Source: DATCJU01 sp036562635 (GTDB lineage Bacteria > Actinomycetota > Actinomycetes > Mycobacteriales > Pseudonocardiaceae). Taken from it: a stretch of DNA of 23,326 nucleotides. Made by a program: the position numbers and the translations under genes. The stretch is taken from the NCBI GenBank assembly GCA_036562635.1, contig DATCJU010000104.1, positions 1 through 23,326 of the forward strand, read 5' to 3'. Below the pieces are notes generated by a model, which saw only the letters and a list, made by a program, of their open reading frames with translations, was not told where the DNA came from and ran no database searches. Below are positions 1-7,333 of the stretch, one piece after another; position 1 is the stretch's first letter, and every line of letters starts with the position of its first letter.

Positions 1-325
1 CCGAACGATCGTCCTCGTCCCGCTCCGCCGCACCACCCACGGCGTCGCCGAGCACACCGGAGCGGATCCGGACCCATCCGAGCCGGCCCCCACACCCGTC
101 GCACCTGCAGCGACCTCCCCGACGGGACGGTCCCCGGGATCTTGGTCGACGTTCCCGCCGTTGTACCTGACGGGTTGGCCCGGCGGACACTCCGCCCGGC
201 CCCCACACCTTCCTGACCTCACCCGAGCGCACCACCGGAACCGGTTCCCGCGCCTGCGTCGCAGCACCACAACCCCCGGCCGCGCTCGACACCGAAGCGT
301 CCGACACGACCGGAAGGAGATGACC
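1..325. other. Left-edge stretch with no confident gene
   Basis: I find no supportable gene here. The plus-strand frame of the downstream ATPase is open all the way to the left edge, but it has no good start upstream of the Shine-Dalgarno at 314-319. Its codons between roughly 180 and 310 lose the strong third-position G/C bias of the real genes. The translated stretch is rich in Pro, Arg and His and looks non-coding. The promoter of the ABC-2 operon should lie here, but no convincing -35/-10 pair is visible. Confidence 0.5.
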
Positions 326-1252
326 GTGCCCGATGCACGGTTGGAGATCGATCGCATCTCCAAGCGTTACGGCCAAGTCGTGGCCCTGGAGGACATGACG
401 TTCGACGTCCGTGCCGGCGAGATCTTCGGGTTCGTCGGCAGCAACGGGGCCGGGAAGACCACCACCATGCGCATCGCGCTCGGCCTGCTCGTCGCCGACA
501 GCGGGCAGGTGCGGTGGAACGGCGCCCCGGTGGACCACGACGTCCGGAGACGGATCGGCTACATGCCCGAGGAGCGGGGCCTGTACCCGAAGATGCGCGT
601 GGCCGAACAGCTCACCTACCTGGCCGAGCTGCACGGCCGCTCCGCCCGGGACGCCCGGCGCGCCGCCGCCGAGTGGATCGAGCGGCTCGGCCTGGGTGCG
701 CGACGCAACGAGGAGGTGCAGAAGCTCAGCCTCGGCAACCAGCAGCGGGTCCAGCTCGCCGCCGCCCTGGTGCACGACCCGGAGGTCCTGGTGCTCGACG
801 AGCCGTTCTCCGGACTGGACCCGGTGGCGGTCGACGTGATGAGCCAGGTGCTGCGGGAGAAGTGCGCGCAGGGCGTGCCGGTGCTGTTCTCCAGCCACCA
901 GCTCGACCTGGTGGAGCGGCTCTGCCACCGGGTCGGGATCGTCCGCGGTGGCCGGATGGTGGCCTGCGGGACCATCGACGAGCTGCGCTCCAGCGACCGC
1001 ACGCTGCTGCGGGTGCGGGTCGAGGGCGCCGACGGCTCCTGGGCCCGTGCCCTGCCCGGGGTCCAGGTGGTGGAGGAGGGTGACTCCGGCATCGTCCTGG
1101 AGCTGCTGGACGGCGCCGACGACCAGGCGGTGCTGCGCGCCGCCCTGGCCGCCGGACGGGTGCGCGAGTTCGCCCCGCACCGCCCGAGCCTGACCGAACT
1201 GTTCCGCAACGTCGTCACCGACGGCACCTCGCACCCGAAGGAGGCCGCATGA
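326..1252 (+). CDS. ABC-2 type transporter ATP-binding protein (NatA-like)
   Basis: This is a 308-residue cytoplasmic ATPase that would power the permease encoded directly after it. Visible motifs are Walker A at residues 38-45 (GSNGAGKT), a Glu-type Q-loop region (YMPEERGLYP, about 79-88), the signature LSLGNQQR at 134-141, Walker B ending in D158-E159, and the switch histidine H191. The LSxGNQQR signature and the PEERGLYP segment are typical of the NatA/sodium-export branch; the roughly 110-residue C-terminal extension fits the DUF4162-type tail. I chose GTG at 326 because AAGGAG (314-319) sits 6 nt upstream; the in-frame ATG at 320 directly abuts that site. The stop overlaps the permease start by 4 nt (ATGA), which implies translational coupling. 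The substrate cannot be read from sequence: sodium, a drug or a peptide are all possible. Confidence 0.93.
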   Translation: MPDARLEIDRISKRYGQVVALEDMTFDVRAGEIFGFVGSNGAGKTTTMRIALGLLVADSGQVRWNGAPVDHDVRRRIGYMPEERGLYPKMRVAEQLTYLAELHGRSARDARRAAAEWIERLGLGARRNEEVQKLSLGNQQRVQLAAALVHDPEVLVLDEPFSGLDPVAVDVMSQVLREKCAQGVPVLFSSHQLDLVERLCHRVGIVRGGRMVACGTIDELRSSDRTLLRVRVEGADGSWARALPGVQVVEEGDSGIVLELLDGADDQAVLRAALAAGRVREFAPHRPSLTELFRNVVTDGTSHPKEAA

Positions 1253-2448
1253 GCCACGTCCCGCTGACCCCGACCCGCGCGGTGTGGCTGGTGGCCCGCC
1301 GCGAGATCGTCACCCGGGTCCGTTCCCGGGCGTTCATCCTGGGCACGCTCGGCATGCTGGTCGGCATCGCCGCCTACATCGGCCTGATGTACGTCATCGG
1401 GCAGAACGCCTCGACCAGCACGGTTGCGCTCAACGGTCAGGCCACCGCGATCGCCGAGCCGCTGCGCTCCGGCATCGAGGCCCTGGGCGAGCATGTCGAG
1501 ATCCGCGAGGTCTCCGACACCGCGGAGGCCGAGCAGCAGCTGCGCGACGGAGACCTGGACGCCCTGATCAGCGGGGCCCCGGGTGACCTGCGGGTGCTGG
1601 TGAAGCACGAGCTGAACAGCAAGCTCCAGGTGGTGCTGGACGGCATCACCCGGCAACAGGTGCTGGACGCCAGCCTCGCCCAGGCCGGGCTGGACCCGCT
1701 GGAGGTGCAGCGCGCGGTCGCCGAGGCCGGTGTCCAGGTGACCGCCCTGGAGACCCCCGACCCGGAGCGTCCGCAGCGCCTGGTGCTGGCCTTCGCGTTC
1801 AGCTTCGTGCTCTACCTGTCGCTGGTCCTGTTCGGGATGATGGTCGCCCAGGGCGTCGTGGAGGAGAAGGCCAGCCGGGTGGTCGAGCTGCTGCTGTCCA
1901 CCGTCCGCCCGTGGCAGCTGCTGCTGGGCAAAGTCGTGGGCATCGGCATCGTCGGCCTGATCCAGCTCGTGGTCGTCGGCGGAGTGGGTCTGGCCGGTGC
2001 CCTGGCCACCGACATGCTCACCATCCCCGGTGCCGCGGTGGGCACCCTGGTGTCCGCGGTGGGCTGGTACCTGCTGGGCTTCTTCACCTTCGCCACGATG
2101 CTCGCCGCCGCCAGCTCCCTGGTGTCCCGCCAGGAGGAGGTGCAGAGCGTGGTGCAGCCGGTGATCCTGCTGCTCGTCATCCCGTTCGTGCTGGGCGTCA
2201 CCCTGCTCGGGCAGAACCCGGAGGACCGCACCGCGGAGGTGCTGTCCCTGATCCCGCCGTTCAGCCCTATGCTGATGCCCGCCCGTACCGCGCTCGGTGT
2301 GGCGCCCGTCTGGCAGATCGCACTGTCCGTCGCGCTCACGGTCGCTGCGCTCGCCGGATTGGTGTGGTTGGGCGGGCGGATCTACGCCAATGCCGTGTTG
2401 CGCACCGGCGCCCGGCTGTCGCTGCGGGAGGCACTGCGCGGCGAGTGA
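1249..2448 (+). CDS. ABC-2 family permease (NatB-like)
   Basis: This 399-residue membrane subunit pairs with the overlapping upstream ATPase. It has the NatB-type layout. A basic N-terminus (VARREIVTRVRSRAF) leads into one membrane helix at about residues 29-51. An extracytoplasmic domain of about 120 residues follows (roughly 52-175). A block of about five helices then runs from about 178 to 390, including the segment FGMMVAQGVVEEKASRVVE, which is characteristic of this family just after the second helix. The ATG lies inside the ATPase stop region (ATGA), so no separate ribosome site is needed. The family exports ions, drugs or lipids. No neighbouring gene tells which, and no two-component or TetR regulator adjoins the pair. 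Confidence 0.9.
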   Translation: MSHVPLTPTRAVWLVARREIVTRVRSRAFILGTLGMLVGIAAYIGLMYVIGQNASTSTVALNGQATAIAEPLRSGIEALGEHVEIREVSDTAEAEQQLRDGDLDALISGAPGDLRVLVKHELNSKLQVVLDGITRQQVLDASLAQAGLDPLEVQRAVAEAGVQVTALETPDPERPQRLVLAFAFSFVLYLSLVLFGMMVAQGVVEEKASRVVELLLSTVRPWQLLLGKVVGIGIVGLIQLVVVGGVGLAGALATDMLTIPGAAVGTLVSAVGWYLLGFFTFATMLAAASSLVSRQEEVQSVVQPVILLLVIPFVLGVTLLGQNPEDRTAEVLSLIPPFSPMLMPARTALGVAPVWQIALSVALTVAALAGLVWLGGRIYANAVLRTGARLSLREALRGE

Positions 2449-2460
2449 GCCATCGGCCCT

Positions 2461-2515
2461 GAGGTCGTGGCTCCTCCCCCGTGGTTCCTGCGGGGAAGGA
2501 GCCACGGCCGACCTC
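2461..2515 (+). terminator. Hairpin terminator after the ABC-2 operon
   Basis: Twelve bases after the permease stop, GAGGTC-GTGGCTCCT pairs with AGGAGCCAC-GGCC-GACCTC, with a 4-nt GGCC bulge on the 3' side. The stem continues through CCCCG/CGGGG after one mismatch, around a 9-nt loop. There is no U-tract, as is usual in high-GC actinobacteria. A second hairpin follows at 2530-2576. Confidence 0.7.
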
Positions 2516-2529
2516 ACGACTCCACGGCC

Positions 2530-2576
2530 GCCGGACGGAGCCCGCGCCACCCCGTCGGGTGAGGCTCCGTCCCGGC
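2530..2576 (+). terminator. Second tandem hairpin (terminator or leader structure)
   Basis: GCCGGACGGAGCC (2530-2542) pairs with GGCTCCGTCC-C-GGC (2563-2576) with one bulged C. Inside it, CACCC/GGGTG closes a CGTC tetraloop at 2548-2561. It sits 14 nt after the first hairpin and about 50 nt before the next start codon. It is either a back-up terminator or a structured 5' leader of the membrane protein at 2629. Confidence 0.5.
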
Positions 2577-2628
2577 GCCGAGCACGACGGTGGGGCGAGA
2601 CATCACCGAAGCCAAGGGAGGAACGACC

Positions 2629-3378
2629 ATGGACCGGCCGCGACCCGAACGATCGGTCGCGCCGAGCGAGCAGGCTGGGGACGAGAACACCTCGTCCCAG
2701 CCCGCCAGAGCCGCGGCGGAGTTACCGCAGGACGTGGAGCCGCGGCCCGGCGTGCCCGTGCGGTTGTTCCCGGCCGTGCCGGAGGACCGTCCGGTGTACC
2801 TGGAGAACGCCCCGGGCCCGGGGGCTCCACTCACCGCCGGGCGGAACGGCACCGGGAACAGCGGCCCAGCGGGGGACGGACCCGTGTCGGAGACCACCGA
2901 CGAATCCGAGGTCCGGTGGCGCTACGCCCTCACCTGGTCCCCACTGGGTGTCCCGTTCGGCCTGCTCGGTGCACTGCTCAGCGCGGTACTCACCTACCTG
3001 GTGGTCATCGTGCCGTTGGAGGACGGTTCCTCGCAGGTCCAGGTCTCCCCGAGCAAGGCCGTCGACCTGCTGGTGGCCATGGGGCACATGGACGCCTATC
3101 CGCCGGTGTGGGCGCCGTTGGTCGTCCTCGGGCCCCTGCTGCCGCTGCTCCACCTGCTCGTGGTGCCGGTGCTGGGGCTTCCCCGCAGCCGGCGCGTGAG
3201 CCTGCGTCTGATGAGCCGGGCCCGGCTCGTCTGGTTGCTGATCTTCGGCCTGACCGCCCTCTACGGCATCGTGGTCACCGCACTGGTCAACCCGGAGGCC
3301 CCGCTGCTGCTGATCTACTGGGCCGGGCACGTGGTGGTGGCGCTGTCGCTGCTGCTGCCCCACCGCGAGCCGCGCTGA
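2629..3378 (+). CDS. Unrecognised four-helix membrane protein
   Basis: This 249-residue protein does not match a family I recognise. The first ~95 residues are hydrophilic, rich in Pro, Gly and acidic residues, and probably disordered and cytoplasmic. Four hydrophobic segments follow at about 104-130, 160-184, 199-220 and 224-244. Helices 1 and 2 are separated by a ~30-residue polar loop, and the C-terminus is a short basic tail (HREPR). The ATG at 2629 is chosen because GGAGG (2617-2621) sits 7 nt upstream; an upstream in-frame GTG at 2590 lacks a ribosome site. Two hairpins separate it from the ABC-2 operon, so it is probably transcribed on its own. It converges on citrate synthase across a shared terminator. 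Third codon positions are strongly G/C, supporting a real gene; the function is unknown. Confidence 0.8.
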   Translation: MDRPRPERSVAPSEQAGDENTSSQPARAAAELPQDVEPRPGVPVRLFPAVPEDRPVYLENAPGPGAPLTAGRNGTGNSGPAGDGPVSETTDESEVRWRYALTWSPLGVPFGLLGALLSAVLTYLVVIVPLEDGSSQVQVSPSKAVDLLVAMGHMDAYPPVWAPLVVLGPLLPLLHLLVVPVLGLPRSRRVSLRLMSRARLVWLLIFGLTALYGIVVTALVNPEAPLLLIYWAGHVVVALSLLLPHREPR

Positions 3379-3439
3379 CGGTCGCGGTACCGGGCACCAC
3401 GACGGACGTCACGGACCAGAAAGACCCCTGCACAGGACA

Positions 3440-3483
3440 CCGCCCCGTGCGGACGGCTCTTCGGCCGTCCGCACGGGGCGGTC
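3440..3483. terminator. Bidirectional terminator between convergent genes
   Basis: A perfect 19-bp stem (3440-3458 with 3465-3483) closes a 6-nt TCTTCG loop. After a 2x2 internal loop, ACAGG (3433-3437) pairs with CCTGT (3486-3490). It lies between the stop of the membrane protein (3378, plus) and the stop of citrate synthase (3508, minus), so it can serve both. No U-tract flanks it on either strand. Confidence 0.85.
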
Positions 3484-3507
3484 ACCTGTTCGGGGCGAGC
3501 GTTCAGC

Positions 3508-4812
3508 TCACCGCTGCTCGATCGGCTTGTAGTCACGGGCCGTCGGTCCCACGTACACCTGGCGCGGACGGCCGATCTTGGTGGCCGGGTCCTTCATCAT
3601 CTCCCGCCAGTGGGCGATCCAGCCCGGCAGCCGGCCCAGGGCGAACAGCACGGTGAACATCCGGGTCGGGAAGCCCATCGCGCGGTAGATCAGGCCGGTG
3701 TAGAAGTCGACGTTCGGGTAGAGCTTGCGCTCGACGAAGTAGTCGTCGGCGAGCGCCGTCTCCTCCAGCTTCTTGGCGATGTCCAGCAGCTCGTCGTCAC
3801 CGCCGAGCTTGCCGAGCACCTCGTCCGCGGTCCGCTTGATGATCGCGGCACGCGGGTCGTAGTTCTTGTAGACGCGGTGCCCGAAGCCCATCAGGCGGAC
3901 GCCGGACTCCTTGTTCTTCACCTTCCGGACGAAGGCGGCGACGTCACCACCCTCGGCGCGGATGCCCTCCAGCATCTCCAGCACCGACTGGTTGGCACCA
4001 CCGTGCAGCGGGCCGAACAGGGCGTTGATGCCGGCGGAGATGCTGGCGAACAGGTTGGCCTGGGACGAGCCGACCAGACGGACCGTCGAGGTGGAGCAGT
4101 TCTGCTCGTGGTCGGCGTGCAAGATGAACAGCTGGTCCAGAGCCCGGGCGACGACCGGGTCGACCTCGTAGGGCTCGGCCGGCAGGCCGAACGTCATCCG
4201 CAGGAAGTTCTCGACCAGCCCCAGGGAGTTGTCCGGGTACAGGAACGGCTGGCCCACCGACTTCTTGTAGGCGTAGGCCGCGATGGTCGGCAGCTTGGCC
4301 AGCAGGCGGATCGTGGAGATCTCGACCTGGTGCTCGTCGAACGGGTTCAGGCTGTCCTGGTAGAAGGTCGACAGCGCCGACACCGCCGAGGACAGCACCG
4401 GCATCGGGTGCGCGTCCCTGGGGAATCCATCAAAGAATCGTTTCAGATCCTCGTGCAGCAGCGTGTGCCGGCGGATCTTCTCGGTGAAGTCGTCCAGCTG
4501 CTCCCTGGTCGGCAGCTCCCCGTGGATGAGCAGGTAGCTGACCTCCACGAAGGTCGACTGCTCGGCCAGCTGCTCGATCGGGTAACCGCGGTAGCGCAGG
4601 ATGCCGGCGTCGCCGTCGATGTAGGTGATCGCCGAGGAGCAGGACGCGGTGTTGACGAAGCCGGGATCCAGCGTCACCATTCCGGTCTTCGCCAGCAGCT
4701 TGCCAAGATCGATACCGGGCGCGCCCTCGGTGGCGGGCACCACGGTCATCTCGTGCTCGCCGCTGTCGAGGCGCAGCGCGACGGTACGGGCAACATTCGT
4801 CGCGTCGGGCAT
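3508..4812 (-). CDS. gltA: Citrate synthase
   Basis: This 434-residue cytoplasmic enzyme condenses acetyl-CoA and oxaloacetate to citrate, the first step of the TCA cycle. The length and the N-terminal extension before the core fit the hexameric GltA (type II) class. The signature GFGHRVYKNYDPR is at 309-321. The catalytic triad can be placed as His270 (PLHGG), His312 (GHRVY) and Asp369 (NVDF). I chose ATG 4812 because GAGAGGGA lies about 6 nt upstream and the protein then begins MPDATNVART; a longer reading adds 11 unsupported residues. It stands alone, convergent with the membrane protein, with a 657-bp gene-free region before the next gene. That region includes twin palindromes 110-160 bp upstream of the start that could regulate it. 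Confidence 0.97.
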   Translation of the reverse strand: MPDATNVARTVALRLDSGEHEMTVVPATEGAPGIDLGKLLAKTGMVTLDPGFVNTASCSSAITYIDGDAGILRYRGYPIEQLAEQSTFVEVSYLLIHGELPTREQLDDFTEKIRRHTLLHEDLKRFFDGFPRDAHPMPVLSSAVSALSTFYQDSLNPFDEHQVEISTIRLLAKLPTIAAYAYKKSVGQPFLYPDNSLGLVENFLRMTFGLPAEPYEVDPVVARALDQLFILHADHEQNCSTSTVRLVGSSQANLFASISAGINALFGPLHGGANQSVLEMLEGIRAEGGDVAAFVRKVKNKESGVRLMGFGHRVYKNYDPRAAIIKRTADEVLGKLGGDDELLDIAKKLEETALADDYFVERKLYPNVDFYTGLIYRAMGFPTRMFTVLFALGRLPGWIAHWREMMKDPATKIGRPRQVYVGPTARDYKPIEQR

Positions 4813-4921
4813 TCGGGTCCCTCTCACGCTCGGTCGGGACGGCACCGGTGGACTCGGCTCCTGGCTACTCGGGCACCGAGCCCGTCGGCTCGCCCCGGAC
4901 CGCGCGCCCGGACCGTGATCC

Positions 4922-4970
4922 GGCCTGCCCCGGGCAGGCCGTACCTGGGTCCGGGCCTGCCAGGCAGGCC
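4922..4970. promoter_or_regulatory. Twin palindromes upstream of citrate synthase
   Basis: Two palindromes share the same half-site GGCCTGCC: GGCCTGCCCCGGGCAGGCC at 4922-4940 and GGCCTGCCAGGCAGGCC at 4954-4970. Their centres (4931 and 4962) are 31 bp apart, about three helical turns, so they would lie on the same DNA face. They sit 110-158 bp upstream of the gltA start. Paired operators for a dimeric regulator are one reading; an RNA structure in the gltA leader is the other. A third, overlapping dyad CCGGA/TCCGG spans 4908-4923. Confidence 0.5.
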
Positions 4971-5285
4971 TCGCGCACTCTCGCGGGTCGGGGTGACCGC
5001 ACCGCTAGCACCGCCCCGTTGGGGTCCTATCACTTGTCACGCTAGTAGGCGGAATGGCATTCGCGCAGCAACCGTGTTACCTCGGAGGGGAAGGTGGGAG
5101 CTGTATCACAACTTCCACCCCACAGACCGTCGGTCCGTACACCACGAGCAACCGCTCCGATGATCGAACACGCCGTTCTCGCGGTACCGCCGAACGGACC
5201 GATGCGGTAGGTAAACCGGCCGCACAGTCCCCTGCTACCACCTGGTGAGACGGGCGGCACAATGAGTCGCGCGCCACACCCGAAG

Positions 5286-5308
5286 AAAAAACTCTGGTCA
5301 CCAGCAGT
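5286..5308 (-). terminator. Minus-strand hairpin with U-tract
   Basis: Read on the minus strand, ACT-G-CTGG pairs with CCAG-AGT around a 3-nt TGA loop, with one bulged G, and runs straight into six T residues and CTTC. This is the classical intrinsic-terminator layout, rare in this GC-rich window. It lies about 160 bp after the sugar-kinase stop and may end that transcript before it reaches the gltA promoter region. The stem is short, so confidence is moderate. Confidence 0.45.
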
Positions 5309-5469
5309 TACTGATTAACACCGTCCGCTATCACTTCTTACCTGAGGCCATACCGGACACGAACAAACAACACATCAATTGCGAGTGGCGCCGGCAATGG
5401 CTCCCTTCGAGTTCACCACCCACTCCGCGGTTACCCGCCCCCGTCCGACACGACACCGCGCCGGACGCC

Positions 5470-6441
5470 CTATCCGCGCGCACCCCACTCACGCCGCGCC
5501 GCCTCGTCCAGCTCGGAGGCGAAGGGCGGCTCCGCCCCGGCCCGAGCGCAGGTCCGCGCCGCGGCCGCCGCCGCGAAACGCAGTGCCGACCCCCAGGCCC
5601 GGGCATCCAGCTCCCGCACCGCCGCCGAGGACAGCGCGCCGGCGCGGTACAGCCAGGCCAGCAGCGCCGCCTGGATGGTGTCCCCCGCCCCGATGGTGTC
5701 CACCACCGGCACCCGCACCGCCGGTACCTCGACCAGCTCGCCGGTCCCGGTCAGCACGGCCAGGCCCTCCGCGCCGCGGGTCAGCACCACCGCGGCCGGG
5801 CCCTTCTCCCGCCACTCGCGGGCGGCGTCCAGCACGTCGACGTCCGAGTCACCGGTCAGCCAGGCCGCGTCCTCCGCGGAGAGCTTGAGCAGGCCGACAT
5901 CGGGCAGCCAGGAGGCGAACCGCGCCCGGTAGGCCGCGGGATCGGCGACCAGGGCCGGCCGCACGTTGGGGTCCAGGGCGATCAGCCGACCGGCGGCGGC
6001 CTCCCGACGCAGCACCGTCTCGTACACGGTGGCTCCCGGTTCCAGCACCAGGGACAGCGTGCCCAGGGACACCGCCCGCACCTCTCCCGGCAACGGCCCG
6101 GGGTCGGTGACCAGGCGGTCCGCGGTGCCCGCGACGTGGAAGGTGTAGCGGGCCGACCCGTCCGCGGCCAGCCCGACCACGGCCAGGGTGGTGGGTTCGT
6201 CCCCGCGCTGCACCAGCGCCGTGTCGACCCCCGACAGCCGCAGCCGCCGCAGCAGCGCCTCGCCGAAGTGGTCGGTGGAGACCCGGGACAGGAACCGGAC
6301 CGGGACGCCGAGCCGGCCCAGTGCCACCGCGACGTTGAACGGTCCGCCACCCAGGCGCGGCGCCAGGGTGCCGAGTTCCCCGGCCGCGCTGCCGGGCGTG
6401 GGCACCAGGTCGACCAGCGCCTCTCCACCGACGACGATCAC
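5470..6441 (-). CDS. PfkB-family carbohydrate kinase (fructokinase-like)
   Basis: This 323-residue cytoplasmic enzyme phosphorylates a sugar with ATP. The N-terminal PfkB region has the di-glycine hinge LGGGPFNVAVALGRLG (from residue 30). The middle carries LDPNVRP (157-163), common in fructokinases. The C-terminal signature DTIGAGDTIQAALL (248-261) supplies the anion hole and catalytic base Asp254. I chose GTG 6441 because AGGAGG lies 5 nt upstream and the protein then starts directly with the first beta-strand (MIVVGGEALVDLVP); a longer frame adds a basic, unlike-family N-terminus. The gene lies downstream of tetR in the same direction but a hairpin separates them. Fructose is the best substrate guess; other ketoses or nucleosides cannot be excluded. 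Confidence 0.9.
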   Translation of the reverse strand: MIVVGGEALVDLVPTPGSAAGELGTLAPRLGGGPFNVAVALGRLGVPVRFLSRVSTDHFGEALLRRLRLSGVDTALVQRGDEPTTLAVVGLAADGSARYTFHVAGTADRLVTDPGPLPGEVRAVSLGTLSLVLEPGATVYETVLRREAAAGRLIALDPNVRPALVADPAAYRARFASWLPDVGLLKLSAEDAAWLTGDSDVDVLDAAREWREKGPAAVVLTRGAEGLAVLTGTGELVEVPAVRVPVVDTIGAGDTIQAALLAWLYRAGALSSAAVRELDARAWGSALRFAAAAAARTCARAGAEPPFASELDEAARREWGARG

Positions 6442-6506
6442 ACGCCCCTCCTGCCGTGTCCGTGAAGAACGCCCGCCCCGGTCCCGCACCGGAGCACGGG
6501 TCACGT

Positions 6507-6532
6507 CCGGGCGGCCGGGGTGGACCGCCCGG
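6507..6532 (-). terminator. Hairpin between tetR and the sugar kinase
   Basis: CCGGGCGG (6507-6514) and CCGCCCGG (6525-6532) form a perfect 8-bp stem with a 10-nt loop. It lies 23 nt beyond the tetR stop and about 65 nt before the kinase start, with no U-tract. It could end the tetR transcript, or attenuate read-through into the kinase. Confidence 0.45.
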
Positions 6533-6554
6533 CCCGGGGCATCAACCTACCCGC

Positions 6555-7193
6555 CTACCCGCGGTGGACCAGGCCGCCCAGCAGGAACTCGGACAGCGCG
6601 GAGAACGCCTCGGCCTCGGACAGACCGGTGCGTTCGGTGATCACCCCGCTCTGGATGCCCTCGATGGTCAGGCCGACCATCTCCGCGACCAGGGCGGCGT
6701 GCACGTCACGGAACACGCCCTGGTCCACGCCCTCCCGGACGAAGGAGCGGATGCGTTCGGCGGCGATGCGGGCGTTCTGCTCGTACACCGCACGGGCCGG
6801 AGGGAAGGCGGCGATGTCCGCGATGAAGTCCCGGGAGGCGCCGCGCATCGCCTCGGCGGCGGCGGCCAGGTAGACCCCGACCCGTTCCCGGGGGTCCGGC
6901 AGGCCCTGGACCCTGCGCTCGATGTGCGCCGCCGCGGTCTTGAAGTAGTGCGAGACCACCCGCACCGCGAGCTGCTCCTTGCTGGGAGCCAGCGTGTAGA
7001 GCGTCGACTTGGAACAACGCAGCCGGGCGGCCAGGTCGTCCAGGGTCAGGTGCGCGAATCCCTCGGCGAGGAACAGGTCCACCAACCGGTCCAGCAGTTC
7101 GGTCTGGCGGGGCGTGGGCGCCCGACGTCGCGCACCGTTCCGGCCGAGGAGGAGGCGACGCTCGACGTGGCGGGCGTTGTCCGTGGTCACCAT
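6555..7193 (-). CDS. TetR/AcrR-family transcriptional regulator
   Basis: This 212-residue protein has an N-terminal TetR helix-turn-helix: FLAEGFAHLTLDDLAARLRC (about 41-60) followed by SKSTLYTLAPSKEQL (61-75), the conserved K-x-x-L-Y and F/K-x-K-E-x-L positions of the family. The remaining ~135 residues are helical and form the ligand/dimer domain, which is too variable to predict a ligand. It is transcribed divergently from an acyl-CoA dehydrogenase, so it probably represses that gene and itself, with acyl-CoA or a related compound as a plausible inducer. I chose ATG 7193; no Shine-Dalgarno is visible, so the mRNA may be leaderless, and the start is less certain than the rest. Two small dyads in the intergenic region are operator candidates. 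Confidence 0.9.
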   Translation of the reverse strand: MVTTDNARHVERRLLLGRNGARRRAPTPRQTELLDRLVDLFLAEGFAHLTLDDLAARLRCSKSTLYTLAPSKEQLAVRVVSHYFKTAAAHIERRVQGLPDPRERVGVYLAAAAEAMRGASRDFIADIAAFPPARAVYEQNARIAAERIRSFVREGVDQGVFRDVHAALVAEMVGLTIEGIQSGVITERTGLSEAEAFSALSEFLLGGLVHRG

Positions 7194-7234
7194 CGACAGT
7201 CGAGCGTGCCACAGGCGACCCCGACAACGCGGTT

Positions 7235-7269
7235 GTGACACCAGTCACCTTGAAACAGTACTGGAGTAC
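7235..7269. promoter_or_regulatory. Operator-like dyads between tetR and the dehydrogenase
   Basis: GTGAC-ACCA-GTCAC (7235-7248) and GTACT-GG-AGTAC (7258-7269) are two perfect 5-bp dyads in the 140-bp divergent region; their centres are 22 bp apart. A TTGAAA that could be a -35 box for the dehydrogenase (7250-7255) lies between them. Because the DNA separates a TetR gene from its likely target, one or both dyads are candidate operators. Which one is used cannot be read from sequence. Confidence 0.45.
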
Positions 7270-7333
7270 GTCCCACAGTACAGCTCTAGGTACATCCACC
7301 ACCTGACCGATCGCACCGTTCTAGGAGCCACCC

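Larger units (their letters stand above)
4813..5469. other. 657-bp gene-free region upstream of gltA
   Basis: No credible gene lies here. Short open frames lack the third-position G/C bias of the neighbours, and much of 5050-5400 is clearly less GC-rich than the coding DNA. It holds twin palindromes at 4922-4970, a small palindrome GAATGGCATTC (5052-5062), an imperfect hairpin GGTGGGAG/CTTCCACC (5093-5119), a minus-strand hairpin followed by a U-tract (5286-5308), and CGTCCG/CGGACG arms (5442-5467) just beyond the sugar-kinase stop. The leader and promoter of gltA and the 3' end of the kinase transcript must both fall here. Confidence 0.6.

Noticed and set aside
2..319. Open frame from the left edge continuous with the NatA-like ATPase
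   Set aside because: No start, no domain, and codon bias fades before 320; a stop-free run of ~106 codons is expected fairly often at this GC. It is more likely chance than a fused domain.
3610..5163. Long plus-strand open frame opposite citrate synthase
   Set aside because: It mirrors the codon bias of the real minus-strand gene; the translation is rich in Gln, Arg, Val and Gly and resembles no protein. High GC makes such antisense frames common; the same holds for 616-2550 (-), 7286-8569 (-), 11405-12883 (+), 12991-14226 (+) and 19439-21064 (-).
5054..5248. 64-codon plus-strand frame in the gltA upstream region
   Set aside because: Third codon positions lack the high G/C of real genes here, the translation is low in hydrophobic residues, and it overlaps palindromic, lower-GC intergenic DNA.
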